Source: Erwinia persicina NBRC 102418
GTDB lineage: Bacteria > Pseudomonadota > Gammaproteobacteria > Enterobacterales > Enterobacteriaceae
Direction of reading: 5' to 3'
Assembly: GCF_001571305.1 (NCBI RefSeq)
Contig: NZ_BCTN01000003.1
Location: forward strand, 182,457 to 246,456
Length of the DNA stretch: 64,000 bases
Position numbers and translations under genes: made by a program. Below are positions 18,157 to 27,624 of this stretch, one piece after another; within the stretch, counting starts at the first letter, position 1; each line of letters starts with the position of its first letter. The notes under the pieces were generated by a model that searched no databases, was not told where the DNA came from, and saw only the letters and a list, made by a program, of their open reading frames with translations.

Positions 18157-20310
18157 ATGCGTAAATCAAGGATTGCCCTCACCGTCCTGGCGTCACTGAC
18201 CGTCAGCGCTCAGGCGTTCGCGTCTTCGGATATTCAGAGCTGCCAGTGGGGCAGCAGCGACTGTTTTATCGTCAGCCCGCCGGTGCTGGACGTGACCAAT
18301 GACACCCGTGACAATCTGTTGCGCCTGGTGAGTGAAAAGATGCCGCCCTCTCTGCTGGCACAGCCGGTGCCACAGGACATGACGCGTAGCCGTTCGTTCT
18401 ATTTTGGCTACCATGACGAGGCGACGACTGCCCCCACCAGTCCGGCGGTCATGGACAATCCCCTCTCTGCGACGCTGCTAACGCAGATTGCCGCGCTGGG
18501 TCTTAACGACAACATTCTTAAGGTCACGCCGATGGCGCCAGGCGAAGAGGAAAATCGTTTTGTCTCTTACACGCTGAGCACCGTTTCCCAGTTTTTCGCT
18601 GCGCTGCTGGCCGATACCACGCTGGACGCAGAACAGCGTAAGGCGCTGGCCACTGCCCGCATGTCACTGTCCGACAGTGCCGAATACCGCCAGCAGACAG
18701 CAGCGCTGCCCGGTCCTGAAGGTTCTGCGGCTCAGGCCTTCCGCGACTACCTGCTGGCCGCCAGCTTCTTCTATCAGGGTGACTATCCGGCCGCCGGACA
18801 GGCATTCACCTCACTGGAAAAATCCACACAGCCCTGGGTTGCGGAAACGGCCAGCTATATGCTGATGCGCACGGCGTTGAATCAGAGTAGTCAGAACGCC
18901 AACGGTGAATATGGCGAGTTCGACGTTAAAAAAATCGACAAACAGGTCGCAGCCACTGCGATGACTGCGGCCCGTGCCTATCTGACAGCCTGGCCAAAAG
19001 GCCAGTATGTGGCCTCGGCAGAGGGGATGATGCGCCGTATTAACTGGTATCTGGAAGACTGGGACTCGCTGGCAAAACAATATGAGCACTCCCTGACGCA
19101 GGCCACCCGCACGGATGACGTTATCGCGCTGATCGCCGAAAACGATCTGAAGCTGCAAAGCAAAGATCAAAGCGGTGATGCGATATTCACCAGCGCCACC
19201 GGCGCTCCGCTGCTGACCTTTACTCAGACGCTGCGTCTGATGCGCAGTCAAGACTGCCCGTCACGCCAGCCCTGCGTCGACGCGGCTTATCTTGAGAGCA
19301 TTAAGCCGATTTTCGACCAGGCCGGCCGGCTGCCGCTGTGGCACTATCTGACCCGGATGCAGGCATTCCGTCAGGGCGACTACCCGGCCGTGATCGCCGC
19401 AATTAAACCGGCAGACACCCTGCCCGCGCACGATATCCTGACATTCAGCGAACAGGTCCTGTACGGCGATGCACTGATGGCCCGCCAGCAGTGGCCGGCT
19501 GCCCGTGACCACTGGTCACATCTGTTAACCCTGAGTCAGGATGCAGAACAGCAGCAGTTTCTGCAGGCACGGCTGGCCGCCGCGCTGGTTTCTGGCGATG
19601 AAACAGCAAAAATCTTCGCCGCGGACAGTCAGGTAACAAACCTGCGTTACCGTTCGCTGGTGCTGAAGACCCGGGCTACCCCCGCTCTGCTGCGTCAGCA
19701 GGCCAGCACGGGGCCCAATGATGAAGAACGCACCATCGCCCTGCACACCCTGCTGGTGCGGGATCTTACCGAAGCGCGCTACAACGACTGGCTGCAGGAC
19801 CGGACGCTGGCCGGGCATATCACCACGCCGTTGGTGACCGCAGCCTTTGACGATGTGCAGCTCAGCGCCTTCGACTGGAGCGGGGAAAAGACTGAAAAAG
19901 GCTATGCCTGCCCGTCGCTGCAGACGGTCGTTACTCAGTTGGCCAGTCAGCGTGACAACAGCCATGCGCTGAACTGTCTGAGCGAGTTCTTCCGTACCAC
20001 CGGTGTTGCGGTCAGTCTCGCGGCCGACAGCGGCGGTAACGGCACGCTGGATACGACGGTGACGGAAGGCAAACGGCCCGGACGACCGGACCGTCAGCAC
20101 TACTACCAGCAGGTGATTGGCAACAGCAAAGCGGAGCCGGAAGATAAAAGCTACGCGCTGTACCGCGCCGTGATGTGCTACGCCCCGTCGGGCTACAGCG
20201 ACTGCGGCGGTGCAGAAGTCGATAAGTCCCAGCGTCAGCGCTGGTTTACGCAGCTGAAAAAACAGTATCCGGGAAGCACGTGGGCCACAAAGCTCAAGTA
20301 TTACTGGTAA
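18157..20310 (+). CDS. large exported helical-repeat protein
   Basis: 717 residues with a clear Sec signal peptide (cut after about 'AQAFA', residue 22). The mature part is rich in Ala, Leu and Gln, with helix pairs such as 'FFYQGDYPAAGQAFTSL', 'AFRQGDYPAVIAAIK' and 'LMARQQWPAARDHWSHLL' spaced as in tetratricopeptide-like repeats, and six or more Cys that could form periplasmic disulfides. The family is not recognised with confidence. It overlaps the downstream DUF3142 gene by 31 bp, so the two products are probably made and used together in the envelope. Confidence 0.7.
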   Translation: MRKSRIALTVLASLTVSAQAFASSDIQSCQWGSSDCFIVSPPVLDVTNDTRDNLLRLVSEKMPPSLLAQPVPQDMTRSRSFYFGYHDEATTAPTSPAVMDNPLSATLLTQIAALGLNDNILKVTPMAPGEEENRFVSYTLSTVSQFFAALLADTTLDAEQRKALATARMSLSDSAEYRQQTAALPGPEGSAAQAFRDYLLAASFFYQGDYPAAGQAFTSLEKSTQPWVAETASYMLMRTALNQSSQNANGEYGEFDVKKIDKQVAATAMTAARAYLTAWPKGQYVASAEGMMRRINWYLEDWDSLAKQYEHSLTQATRTDDVIALIAENDLKLQSKDQSGDAIFTSATGAPLLTFTQTLRLMRSQDCPSRQPCVDAAYLESIKPIFDQAGRLPLWHYLTRMQAFRQGDYPAVIAAIKPADTLPAHDILTFSEQVLYGDALMARQQWPAARDHWSHLLTLSQDAEQQQFLQARLAAALVSGDETAKIFAADSQVTNLRYRSLVLKTRATPALLRQQASTGPNDEERTIALHTLLVRDLTEARYNDWLQDRTLAGHITTPLVTAAFDDVQLSAFDWSGEKTEKGYACPSLQTVVTQLASQRDNSHALNCLSEFFRTTGVAVSLAADSGGNGTLDTTVTEGKRPGRPDRQHYYQQVIGNSKAEPEDKSYALYRAVMCYAPSGYSDCGGAEVDKSQRQRWFTQLKKQYPGSTWATKLKYYW

Positions 20311-21005
20311 GCCTGGCGCTGGCACTGCTGTCCGCTCTGCCGGTCAGGGCCACGCAGCAGGTTATCGTCAGCGACGCTCAGGCATTCTGGCTGTGGTCCG
20401 GCGTCCGGCCGGGCCCTGAGCTGCGCACTGCGCGCACTGTCTATCTGCATCAGGGCGAGGTGATCTCCCGGCAGGGTCAGGCAGTGTTTATCCGTATGGG
20501 TCTGCCGGTCAGCCGTTTAACCTTTCCACAGATATGGATCACCGTGCGTATGGAAACGCTGGCGGTGCCGGACGCCATGCTGGAGCGCACGGTTCAGCTG
20601 GCGCGGCGCTGGCAGCAGGCCGGTAATCACGTGGCCGGGGTGCAGATTGACTTTGATGCAGCCACCCACCGTCTGGATCAGTACAGCCTGTTTCTGCAGC
20701 GGCTGAGAAAAGTCCTGCCGCCAGAGTTCTCTCTGGGGGTGACCGGGCTGCTCGACTGGGCAAAAACCGGCAACGTCGCCACGCTGAATGCACTGCCGGT
20801 GGATGAGCTGGTGATCCAGAGCTATCAGGGACGTCAGACGGTCAGCCGTTATGCGGACTATCTTCCGGCGCTGGATGGCCTGCGCATCCCCTTTCGCCTG
20901 GGACTGGTACAGCACGGCCAATGGAATCAGCAGGATGAGCAGCGCCTGCTGGCCTCGCCGTGGTATCGCGGCAGCGTGATCTTTTTACTCAATTCCGACA
21001 AATGA
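20280..21005 (+). CDS. exported DUF3142 protein, possible glycosidase-like TIM barrel
   Basis: 241 residues, starting at a GTG inside the upstream gene, which implies translational coupling. A Sec signal peptide covers residues 1-24 ('LALALLSALPVRA'). The body has 'VAGVQIDFDAAT' with two acidic residues at a strand end, then 'SLGVTGLLDW' and 'VDELVIQSYQGRQ', a pattern typical of DUF3142 and reminiscent of glycoside-hydrolase barrels. No enzyme activity can be claimed. Paired with the exported repeat protein, an envelope or periplasmic glycan role is a reasonable guess. Confidence 0.7.
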   Translation: MGHKAQVLLVSLALALLSALPVRATQQVIVSDAQAFWLWSGVRPGPELRTARTVYLHQGEVISRQGQAVFIRMGLPVSRLTFPQIWITVRMETLAVPDAMLERTVQLARRWQQAGNHVAGVQIDFDAATHRLDQYSLFLQRLRKVLPPEFSLGVTGLLDWAKTGNVATLNALPVDELVIQSYQGRQTVSRYADYLPALDGLRIPFRLGLVQHGQWNQQDEQRLLASPWYRGSVIFLLNSDK

Positions 21006-21116
21006 CTTTTTATGCAAATTAATCAGATAATCAGTCATTTTTTATTGTTCTCACGGCCTCCTTCCCGCATACTCTGATACTACTGTTTTTTCACTTATTC
21101 AAGGCAAAGGGCTGTA

Positions 21117-22046
21117 ATGAGTCAGAAATATCGCGTGTTTATCGACGGTCAGGCGGGCACCACCGGCTTGCAGATCCAGCAGCGGTTAGCCCGTCATCCC
21201 CGGATTGAAATGCTGCACATTGATGAGGCGCAGCGCAAAGAGGCTGGCGCCCGTCAGGCGCTGATGAAACAGGCTGATGTCAGTATTCTTTGCCTGCCCG
21301 ATGCGGCTGCGCGTGACGCTGTCGCGCTGGCCGATGCTGTAGGTGCGCGCGTACTGGATGCCAGCTCCGCCCACCGCGTTGACGCAGGCTGGGTTTATGG
21401 CCTGCCGGAACTGGCTGCCGGCCAGCGTGAAAAAATCCGTGCGGCCAGCCATGTTTCCAATCCGGGTTGCTATGCTACCGGGGCCATTGCCCTGCTGGCC
21501 CCGCTCACGCAGTGCGGTCTGCTTAAGGCCGATCAGCCGCTGGCGATCAATGCCGTGTCCGGCTACAGCGGCGGCGGTAAAGCGATGATCGAAAAATACC
21601 AGCAGACTGGTACCGGCTTCGCCGCCTACGGTCTGGGGTTTGATCATAAACACCTGAAAGAGATTCAGGCCTGGGGAGGGCTGACCAGCAGACCTATCTT
21701 CCAGCCAGCGGTGGGTGATTATGCCCAGGGGATGCTGGTCTTTATCCCGGTGAATAACAGCGACGGCGCGGCTTTCCAGCAGGCGCTGGCCAGCTTCTAT
21801 GCCGGTCAGCCATTTATTCAGGTGCACGCGCTGAATCACCTGGATGAGGAGACATCGCCGTATCTGCTGCCGGAAGCGCTGAACAATACCAATAATATGG
21901 AACTGTTCGTCTTCAGCCATGCGCAGCAGTGTCAGAGTATTCTGGTCGCCAGGCTGGATAATCTGGGTAAAGGTGCGTCCGGCGCGGCGGTACAGAACCT
22001 GAACCTGATGCTCGGTCTGCCAGAAGATCTCTGCGTTAACCTGTAA
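21117..22046 (+). CDS. argC: N-acetyl-gamma-glutamyl-phosphate reductase, type 2
   Basis: 309 residues. It has the N-terminal NAD(P)-binding motif 'GQAGTTGLQI', an acidic 'LCLPDAAARD' loop and the active-site Cys in 'SNPGCYATG' (about residue 117), then 'SGYSGGGK.MIEKY', typical of the shorter type 2 ArgC. It catalyses the NADPH-linked reduction of N-acetylglutamyl phosphate in arginine synthesis. It stands alone here rather than with argB or argE/H, so this may be a second ArgC beside the usual ~334-residue type 1 enzyme. No ARG box was identified. A strong hairpin follows. Confidence 0.88.
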   Translation: MSQKYRVFIDGQAGTTGLQIQQRLARHPRIEMLHIDEAQRKEAGARQALMKQADVSILCLPDAAARDAVALADAVGARVLDASSAHRVDAGWVYGLPELAAGQREKIRAASHVSNPGCYATGAIALLAPLTQCGLLKADQPLAINAVSGYSGGGKAMIEKYQQTGTGFAAYGLGFDHKHLKEIQAWGGLTSRPIFQPAVGDYAQGMLVFIPVNNSDGAAFQQALASFYAGQPFIQVHALNHLDEETSPYLLPEALNNTNNMELFVFSHAQQCQSILVARLDNLGKGASGAAVQNLNLMLGLPEDLCVNL

Positions 22047-22055
22047 GGTCACTCA

Positions 22056-22078
22056 ACGGGGGCGCATGCCGCCCCCGT
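22056..22078 (+). terminator. strong hairpin after argC
   Basis: Nine-base perfect stem ACGGGGGCG / CGCCCCCGT around a CATGC loop. There is no T run, so it may stabilise mRNA ends rather than terminate. Confidence 0.55.
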
Positions 22079-22242
22079 CGCTTCCCCGGATCCCTGTTAC
22101 CAGAACCCTCCATCGCGCTAAAATCCTTACCTGACTCACATTTTATCCCTCCGCTTCCTGATCATTTCGTCAAAATCGACTAAAGTTTTAATCTGCTCAA
22201 CTACTTACAGATCAAGCACGGTCTGGACATGGAGAATGGCCA

Positions 22243-23925
22243 ATGAGAAGAGTCGAACAACGTCAATGGAACACCCGCCTGTTTACGCCCTTATTACTGA
22301 CTGCAGCGCTGGCGGCCAGTTTCTCGCTGCAGGCAGAAGAGAGCCAGCGGATGCTGAGTAGCAATCCCCAGCCGCCTGATGTGCGCCTGGGGCCGTTGTT
22401 CCACGCGGTACAGGCAGCGAAGTTGTATCCCGACCAGAAAACGTTTGCCGACGCCGTGCCTAAGCAGGATCCAACCGCTATTCTCAGCGACTGGCAGATG
22501 CAGAAACAGCAGCGCAACTTCAATCTGAAGCGCTTTGTTGAAACCAACTTCACCCTGCCCGCGGCTGGCGAAAAATATGTTCCTCCGTCCGGGCAGAGCC
22601 TGCGGGCACACATTAACGGCCTGTGGCCGGTGCTGACACGGTCGGCCAGCCAGGCGAATCAGTGGGACTCGCTGCTGCCGCTGCCAAAACCCTATGTGGT
22701 GCCGGGCGGCCGCTTCCGCGAAGTCTATTACTGGGACAGTTATTTCACCATGCTGGGGCTGGCGGAGAGCGGGCACTGGGATCGCGTGCAGGATATGGTC
22801 GACAACTTCGCCTCGGAGCTGGATAAATACGGCCATATCCCTAACGGCAACCGTAGCTATTACCTCAGCCGTTCTCAGCCGCCGTTCTTCAGTATGATGG
22901 TCGATCTGCTGGCGAAGCACGACGGCGAAGCCGTTTACAGCAAGTATCTGCCTCAGTTGGAGAAAGAGTACAACTACTGGATGGCCGATGCAGACAGTCC
23001 GTCGTTAGCTCCCGGTTCAGCCAGTAAGCGGATTGTTAAGCTGAAGGATGGCACCCTGCTCAACCGCTACTGGGATGCGCGCGACGTACCGCGTACCGAA
23101 TCTTATATGGATGATATCGCTACCGCGGGGAAAGCGCCGGATCGCGACAAAGCCGGGCTGTACCGTGACCTGCGTTCCGGGGCCGCCTCGGGCTGGGATT
23201 TCAGCTCGCGCTGGTTCGACAAGCCGGGCGATCTGGCCACGATTCACACCACGCGCATCGTACCGGTTGACCTCAATGCCCTGATGTTCCATCTGGAAAA
23301 AACTCTGGCTCACGCTTATCAGGTGGCGAAAAATGAGGACGCCAGCAAACGGCTGACCGGGCGCGCCGAGCAGCGTCAGGAGGCGATTAACCGCTATCTG
23401 TGGGATGAAAAACAGGGCTGGTACGCCGACTATGACTGGCAGAAAGCCCAGGTCCGTCCGCAGCTGACGGCCGCTGCGCTGTTCCCGCTCTATCTCCAGG
23501 CAGCCACTGACGATCATGCCAACCGCACCGCTACGGCAGTGAAGGCACAGCTGCTGAAGGAAGGAGGACTGGTGACGACCACGGTGAACAACGGACAGCA
23601 GTGGGATGCACCTAACGGCTGGGCTCCCCTGCAGTGGGCCGCTGTCGAAGGGCTGAACCACTACGGCAAACAGGATCTGGCAAAAGAGATTGGCATGCGC
23701 TTCCTGCAAAACGTGCAGGCCACCTATGATAAAGAGCATAAGCTGGTGGAGAAATATGTGGTCGAAGGGAAAGGATTGGGCGGCGGTGGCGGCGGTGAAT
23801 ATCCGCTGCAGGATGGCTTTGGCTGGACCAACGGCGTCACACTGAAACTGATGGATCTCTACTGTCCGAAGGACACGACCTGTAATAACGTCGGCGATAT
23901 CAGCGCCGCCAGACCGGCGAAATAA
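22243..23925 (+). CDS. treA: periplasmic trehalase
   Basis: 560 residues with a Sec signal peptide (about 1-33, ending 'SLQA'). Both trehalase signatures are present: '[20 protein letters not shown]' (about 153-172) and '[13 protein letters not shown]' (about 451-463), and the Gly-rich '[20 protein letters not shown]' near the C terminus. It splits trehalose to two glucose molecules in the periplasm, a use of trehalose at high osmolarity or from plant and insect hosts. It is a single gene, closed by a strong terminator. In E. coli treA lies in the same chromosomal neighbourhood as ycgR and emtA. Confidence 0.95.
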   Translation: MRRVEQRQWNTRLFTPLLLTAALAASFSLQAEESQRMLSSNPQPPDVRLGPLFHAVQAAKLYPDQKTFADAVPKQDPTAILSDWQMQKQQRNFNLKRFVETNFTLPAAGEKYVPPSGQSLRAHINGLWPVLTRSASQANQWDSLLPLPKPYVVPGGRFREVYYWDSYFTMLGLAESGHWDRVQDMVDNFASELDKYGHIPNGNRSYYLSRSQPPFFSMMVDLLAKHDGEAVYSKYLPQLEKEYNYWMADADSPSLAPGSASKRIVKLKDGTLLNRYWDARDVPRTESYMDDIATAGKAPDRDKAGLYRDLRSGAASGWDFSSRWFDKPGDLATIHTTRIVPVDLNALMFHLEKTLAHAYQVAKNEDASKRLTGRAEQRQEAINRYLWDEKQGWYADYDWQKAQVRPQLTAAALFPLYLQAATDDHANRTATAVKAQLLKEGGLVTTTVNNGQQWDAPNGWAPLQWAAVEGLNHYGKQDLAKEIGMRFLQNVQATYDKEHKLVEKYVVEGKGLGGGGGGEYPLQDGFGWTNGVTLKLMDLYCPKDTTCNNVGDISAARPAK

Positions 23926-23942
23926 CACCGGTTATACGCAAC

Positions 23943-23971
23943 AAAAAAGGGAGGCCGCAGCCTCCCTTTTT
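23943..23971. terminator. bidirectional rho-independent terminator
   Basis: Stem GGGAGGC / GCCTCCC with a CGCA loop, flanked by AAAAAA and TTTTT, so it works for treA and for the convergent GlsB-type gene. Confidence 0.88.
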
Positions 23972-23983
23972 AAACAGGCGGCT

Positions 23984-24232
23984 TTAGCTCCGCACTTTAC
24001 GGTAGATCCACAGCACCACAATGGCACCGACCACCGCGACAACGAAGCTGCCGAAGTTAAACCCGTCTACCCTGCCGAAGCCGAACAAGGTGCTAATCCA
24101 GCCACCGACAACGGCACCCACCACCCCAAGCACGACGGTGATAATGAAGCCGCCGCCATCTTTACCCGGCATGATCCACTTGGCGATAATACCGGCGATA
24201 AGACCAAAGATGATCCATGAAAGAATACCCAT
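23984..24232 (-). CDS. GlsB/YeaQ/YmgE-family small membrane protein
   Basis: 82 residues with three membrane helices and the family pattern 'GILSWIIFGLIAGIIAKWIMPG', 'GGFIITVVLGVVGAVVGGW', 'VGAIVVLWIYRK' (often named transglycosylase-associated protein). In E. coli ymgE lies beside ycgR, and this gene also neighbours ycgR, so ymgE is a likely equivalent. Many members are sigma-S or osmotic stress induced; the function is unknown. It shares the bidirectional terminator with treA. Confidence 0.85.
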   Translation of the reverse strand: MGILSWIIFGLIAGIIAKWIMPGKDGGGFIITVVLGVVGAVVGGWISTLFGFGRVDGFNFGSFVVAVVGAIVVLWIYRKVRS

Positions 24233-24432
24233 TTCTGACTCCTTAATATCTTCTGATTTAACGCTTCACCTAATAAAACGCACTAAGTATAGGCGAGGTT
24301 TCTAAGTCTGTGATTTAAATCTAAACTTTCTTAACAACTTTCGTAAGATAATTGTAAAGGGCGCGATACCGGTGCCGATAACCGTTACAGGGCCGCTAAC
24401 GCGCATGATGTGGTATTCGACTGGAGCTGGAT

Positions 24433-25170
24433 GTGAAAGAGGACGACAAAGAGCAGTATCTGAAACGTGGGCCGCTGGCCGTACTGGCCGTCCTGCGGGA
24501 TCTTCTGGAAAACCAGACGCCGGTGATGGTGTCCCACGCGCGTGGCCAGTTTATCACGCGACTGCTGTATGCCGACAAAGAAAGCATGGTGCTCGATTTC
24601 GGCAGCAATGACTATGACAATCAGCTGGCCAGAGAGGCTGATAACCTGCACATCACGGCTGAAACCCGGGGTGCCAAGGTCGAATTTGCGCTGCACAGGC
24701 TGGGGACGGTTGAGCATGACGGGCTGCCGGCTTTTTCTGCCGACCTGCCGGAACTGCTCTGGATGATCCAGCGCCGCGAATTCTTTCGCGTAAACGCCCC
24801 GCTCAATCCGGTGTTTTACTGCCATATTCCCTGGCCTGACGGCTCCGGTGAAGGCCGGCTGCGCCTGCAGGACGTATCTCTGGGCGGCGTGGGCGTCCTT
24901 TCGGACAGCGCGCTGCCGGAGACACTGAAAACCGGTGACAGCATCAAAAAACTGCGCGTTGAGATGGGGGACTATGGCCGTTTTGAAGTGGATGCGCAGC
25001 TGATCACCATCGGTAAACGCAGCGTGGTGGGCAGTAAAAGTGAAACGATTGTCACCCCCCGTCTGAGCTTTCGCTTCCTGTCGCTGAATGCAGCACAGGA
25101 GCGGGCGTTACAGCAGGTGATCTTTTCGCTGGAACGGCTGGCGCGCGATAAAGCCAACCGTTTCCAGTAA
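24433..25170 (+). CDS. ycgR: YcgR flagellar brake, c-di-GMP receptor
   Basis: 245 residues. The N-terminal YcgR domain (about 10-110: 'GPLAVLAVLRDL', 'ITAETRGAKVEF') precedes a PilZ domain with both c-di-GMP-binding motifs: RxxxR in 'QRREFFRVNAP' (near 118) and DxSxxG in 'DVSLGGVG' (near 155). When c-di-GMP is bound, YcgR slows the flagellar motor by acting on the MotA/FliG interface. The start is GTG at 24433; CTGGAG lies close upstream. The stop is 3 bp from that of convergent emtA, as in other enterobacteria. Confidence 0.93.
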   Translation: MKEDDKEQYLKRGPLAVLAVLRDLLENQTPVMVSHARGQFITRLLYADKESMVLDFGSNDYDNQLAREADNLHITAETRGAKVEFALHRLGTVEHDGLPAFSADLPELLWMIQRREFFRVNAPLNPVFYCHIPWPDGSGEGRLRLQDVSLGGVGVLSDSALPETLKTGDSIKKLRVEMGDYGRFEVDAQLITIGKRSVVGSKSETIVTPRLSFRFLSLNAAQERALQQVIFSLERLARDKANRFQ

Positions 25171-25173
25171 ATA

Positions 25174-25809
25174 TCAGATGGTGCGGTAAGCGGTAGTCAC
25201 TTTCCACAGGTAGCGCGGCGCCTGAGCCGCCGGATGTTTATTCTGCACATGCTGATAAAACGCTTCCGGAGTCATCGCATTAATCATCGCAATCGCCCGA
25301 TCGCGATCGCGGGAGAACGTGCGGAGTAACGCCCCGGCCCCGTTGGCATAGGAGACGATGGTGGCATAGCGCAGGGTTTTCGGGTCCCGTATACCCGCCA
25401 GCTGCTGCTCCTGCAGAATGCGCAGATACGCGGTGCCAATGTCGATATTCTTCACTGGATCGCGCAGCTCTGATTTCGTCGGCTGCCCGCGCAGGCCCTG
25501 AGAACGATACACCTCACGACCGGCCGTTGAAGCCTTTATCTGCATCAATCCAACGGCATTCGACCTGCTGACAACCGTTGGATTGCCGCCCGATTCCACG
25601 GCAATGATCGCTTCAACCAGTTTTTGATCGACGCCATTCCGCTGTGCCGCCTGCTCGGTCATCATGGACCAGGCACTGGCCACCTGTGAAGGCGGAGCCT
25701 GTGTTAAGGGGGTGTCGGTCTGCCGGACAATGTTTCTGTGGGGTTCACTGGCACAGCCTGCCAGCAATAATGCTGCGATGATCGCCGCTGTTTTCACGCT
25801 TTTTCTCAC
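25174..25809 (-). CDS. emtA: EmtA (MltE), membrane-bound lytic murein endotransglycosylase
   Basis: 211 residues: a lipoprotein signal peptide with lipobox LAGC (Cys about 19), then an SLT domain with the catalytic Glu in 'IIAVESGGNP', 'AVGLMQIK' and 'SYANGAGALL'. EmtA cuts peptidoglycan glycan strands from the outer membrane, leaving 1,6-anhydro ends. It is divergent from ldcA, which acts on the released muropeptides, the same arrangement as in E. coli. Confidence 0.93.
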   Translation of the reverse strand: MRKSVKTAAIIAALLLAGCASEPHRNIVRQTDTPLTQAPPSQVASAWSMMTEQAAQRNGVDQKLVEAIIAVESGGNPTVVSRSNAVGLMQIKASTAGREVYRSQGLRGQPTKSELRDPVKNIDIGTAYLRILQEQQLAGIRDPKTLRYATIVSYANGAGALLRTFSRDRDRAIAMINAMTPEAFYQHVQNKHPAAQAPRYLWKVTTAYRTI

Positions 25810-26005
25810 GCTTATATTATCCTCTGAGCCTTAGCTTCATGACTATCATACGGAATTGCCACTTTCAGGAAATTGCCGTCACTCTTAAATTGTGCGGCCT
25901 ACGGATGACTTCACGGCAGCAATTCGTCATCATCGACGTTATTCGACCGCACTGAATTACCATTAATTCACTGCGCACGCATAAAAAATCATCAAAGTGA
26001 GCGTT

Positions 26006-26929
26006 ATGTCAACAATTCCACGTACTATTCATCTGGTTGCCCCTTCTGGCTACTGCCACAATCCTGCTGCAGCGGCGCGCGGCGTCGCCCGGCTGGAAGC
26101 GGATGGCCATCGAGTGAATAACAGCGGCATTATTGCCCGTCGTGAACAGCGTTTCGCTGGCAGCGATCGTCAGCGTCTGGCCGATATCAACGGATTAGCA
26201 ACGCTTGACGTCTTACCCGACATTGTTCTGGCCGTGCGCGGCGGCTATGGTGCCACGCGCTTGCTGCCGTTTATCAATTATTCGGCCCTTCATGAGCGCC
26301 TGCTGGACGCGCCCCTCGCCCTCTGCGGTCACAGCGATTTCACCGCGATTCAGCTGGCACTGCTGGCACAAAACGGGCTACCCAGTTTCAGTGCACCGAT
26401 GCTGGCGGGCAATTTCGGCTCTGAGGTTTTGTCTGATTTTACCGTCGACCACTTCTGGCGGGCGCTCACTTCGCCACAATTAACGGTAAACTGGACGACA
26501 GTATCACAACAGGTTCAGGTCGCTGGCACCGTCTGGGGCGGTAACCTGGCGATGATTGCCTCGCTGATTGGCACCCCCTGGATGCCTGATATTCAGGGGG
26601 GGATTCTGGTGATCGAGGATGTTAATGAGCACCCTTTTCGCATTGAACGTATGCTGCTGCAACTGCATCAATGCGGCATTCTCTCCCGCCAGAGTGCCAT
26701 TGTTACCGGCAGTTTTAGCGGAACCACTTCGACGGATTACGACAACGGCTACGATTTCAACAGCGTCTGGAACCTGATACGCGATCTGACCGGCCTGCCA
26801 GTGGTCACTGGTCTGAAGTTTGGCCACAGTGCCGATACCGTCACTCTGCCCCTGGGCTCCCCAGGCCTGTTGACGGTGGAGGATACCGCGGCCTCGCTTC
26901 AACTATCAGGACATCCCGTGCTGCGCTGA
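26006..26929 (+). CDS. ldcA: LdcA, murein tetrapeptide L,D-carboxypeptidase
   Basis: About 307 residues of the S66 peptidase family. The nucleophile Ser lies in 'CGHSDFTAIQ' (near 112), Glu in 'VIEDVNEHPFRIERML' and His in 'KFGHSADTVTLPLG', the Ser-Glu-His set of LD-carboxypeptidases. It removes the terminal D-Ala from cytoplasmic tetrapeptides during murein recycling. The start ATG at 26006 is chosen over GTG at 25997; both are possible. The next gene begins 20 bp after the stop and may be co-transcribed. Confidence 0.93.
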   Translation: MSTIPRTIHLVAPSGYCHNPAAAARGVARLEADGHRVNNSGIIARREQRFAGSDRQRLADINGLATLDVLPDIVLAVRGGYGATRLLPFINYSALHERLLDAPLALCGHSDFTAIQLALLAQNGLPSFSAPMLAGNFGSEVLSDFTVDHFWRALTSPQLTVNWTTVSQQVQVAGTVWGGNLAMIASLIGTPWMPDIQGGILVIEDVNEHPFRIERMLLQLHQCGILSRQSAIVTGSFSGTTSTDYDNGYDFNSVWNLIRDLTGLPVVTGLKFGHSADTVTLPLGSPGLLTVEDTAASLQLSGHPVLR

Positions 26930-26949
26930 TCGTGGGGAGCACAATAATA

Positions 26950-27624
26950 ATGAAACAGTTGTATGAAGATCTCTGGGTATCCACCCCCGAGTTTCCCGCC
27001 AGTGAGGATGAACCGGTCCAGGTTATGCACGGTTTTTTATTGCAGCATTTACGCGGGAATTTACTGATTTCGCGGGTGAGCAGCGCGGAAGACCAGCAGG
27101 CGATTGCCGATCGCGGCGGCCTCATCCGTCATTATCTGACCCACTGTCATGAGGCCTGCCCTGCCACGCGAACATTACAACAGCGGTTTAATTCAGCGCT
27201 GTACTGCCATGCACGGGCGTTAGGCCAGGTCAGCCACTTCGCCGAAGCCGATGCCACCTTTCATACGGCTGAGGTTCACTGCGGCAGTTTTCATGTGGTT
27301 CCCACTCCCGGGCACACCCCCGGCAGCACCAGCTATCTTTATGCGTCACCCTATGGCAAGACCTACCTGTTTGTCGGTGACACTGTCACTTTACACCGGG
27401 GGCGCTGGGTGACGGTGCTGGTGGAGGAGAGTAATGAAAACGACCTGCGGCAGACACTGGAATTTTATCGGGCGTTACGCCCGGATGTGATACTGATGGG
27501 AACCACTCTCGGCCACCAGGCGTGGCAGGAGGTGGATGTGCGCCAGTGGCTGGCACTGCTGGATGAGGCAGAGAATAACGTGCTGGATCTGCGCCATTCC
27601 GCGCAGCATACCAGCATCCACTGA
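26950..27624 (+). CDS. MBL-fold hydrolase-like protein with altered metal motif
   Basis: 224 residues. The fold elements 'LTHCHEAC', 'VVPTPGHTPGSTSYLY' and 'YLFVGDTVTLHRGRW' place it in the metallo-beta-lactamase superfamily. The first metal motif, normally HxHxDH, reads HCHEAC: Asp is Glu and the last His is Cys, so metal binding is changed or weakened. The ATG at 26950 follows GGGGAG at about ten bases. It sits behind ldcA and end-to-end with a methyltransferase gene. The substrate is unknown. Confidence 0.75.
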   Translation: MKQLYEDLWVSTPEFPASEDEPVQVMHGFLLQHLRGNLLISRVSSAEDQQAIADRGGLIRHYLTHCHEACPATRTLQQRFNSALYCHARALGQVSHFAEADATFHTAEVHCGSFHVVPTPGHTPGSTSYLYASPYGKTYLFVGDTVTLHRGRWVTVLVEESNENDLRQTLEFYRALRPDVILMGTTLGHQAWQEVDVRQWLALLDEAENNVLDLRHSAQHTSIH

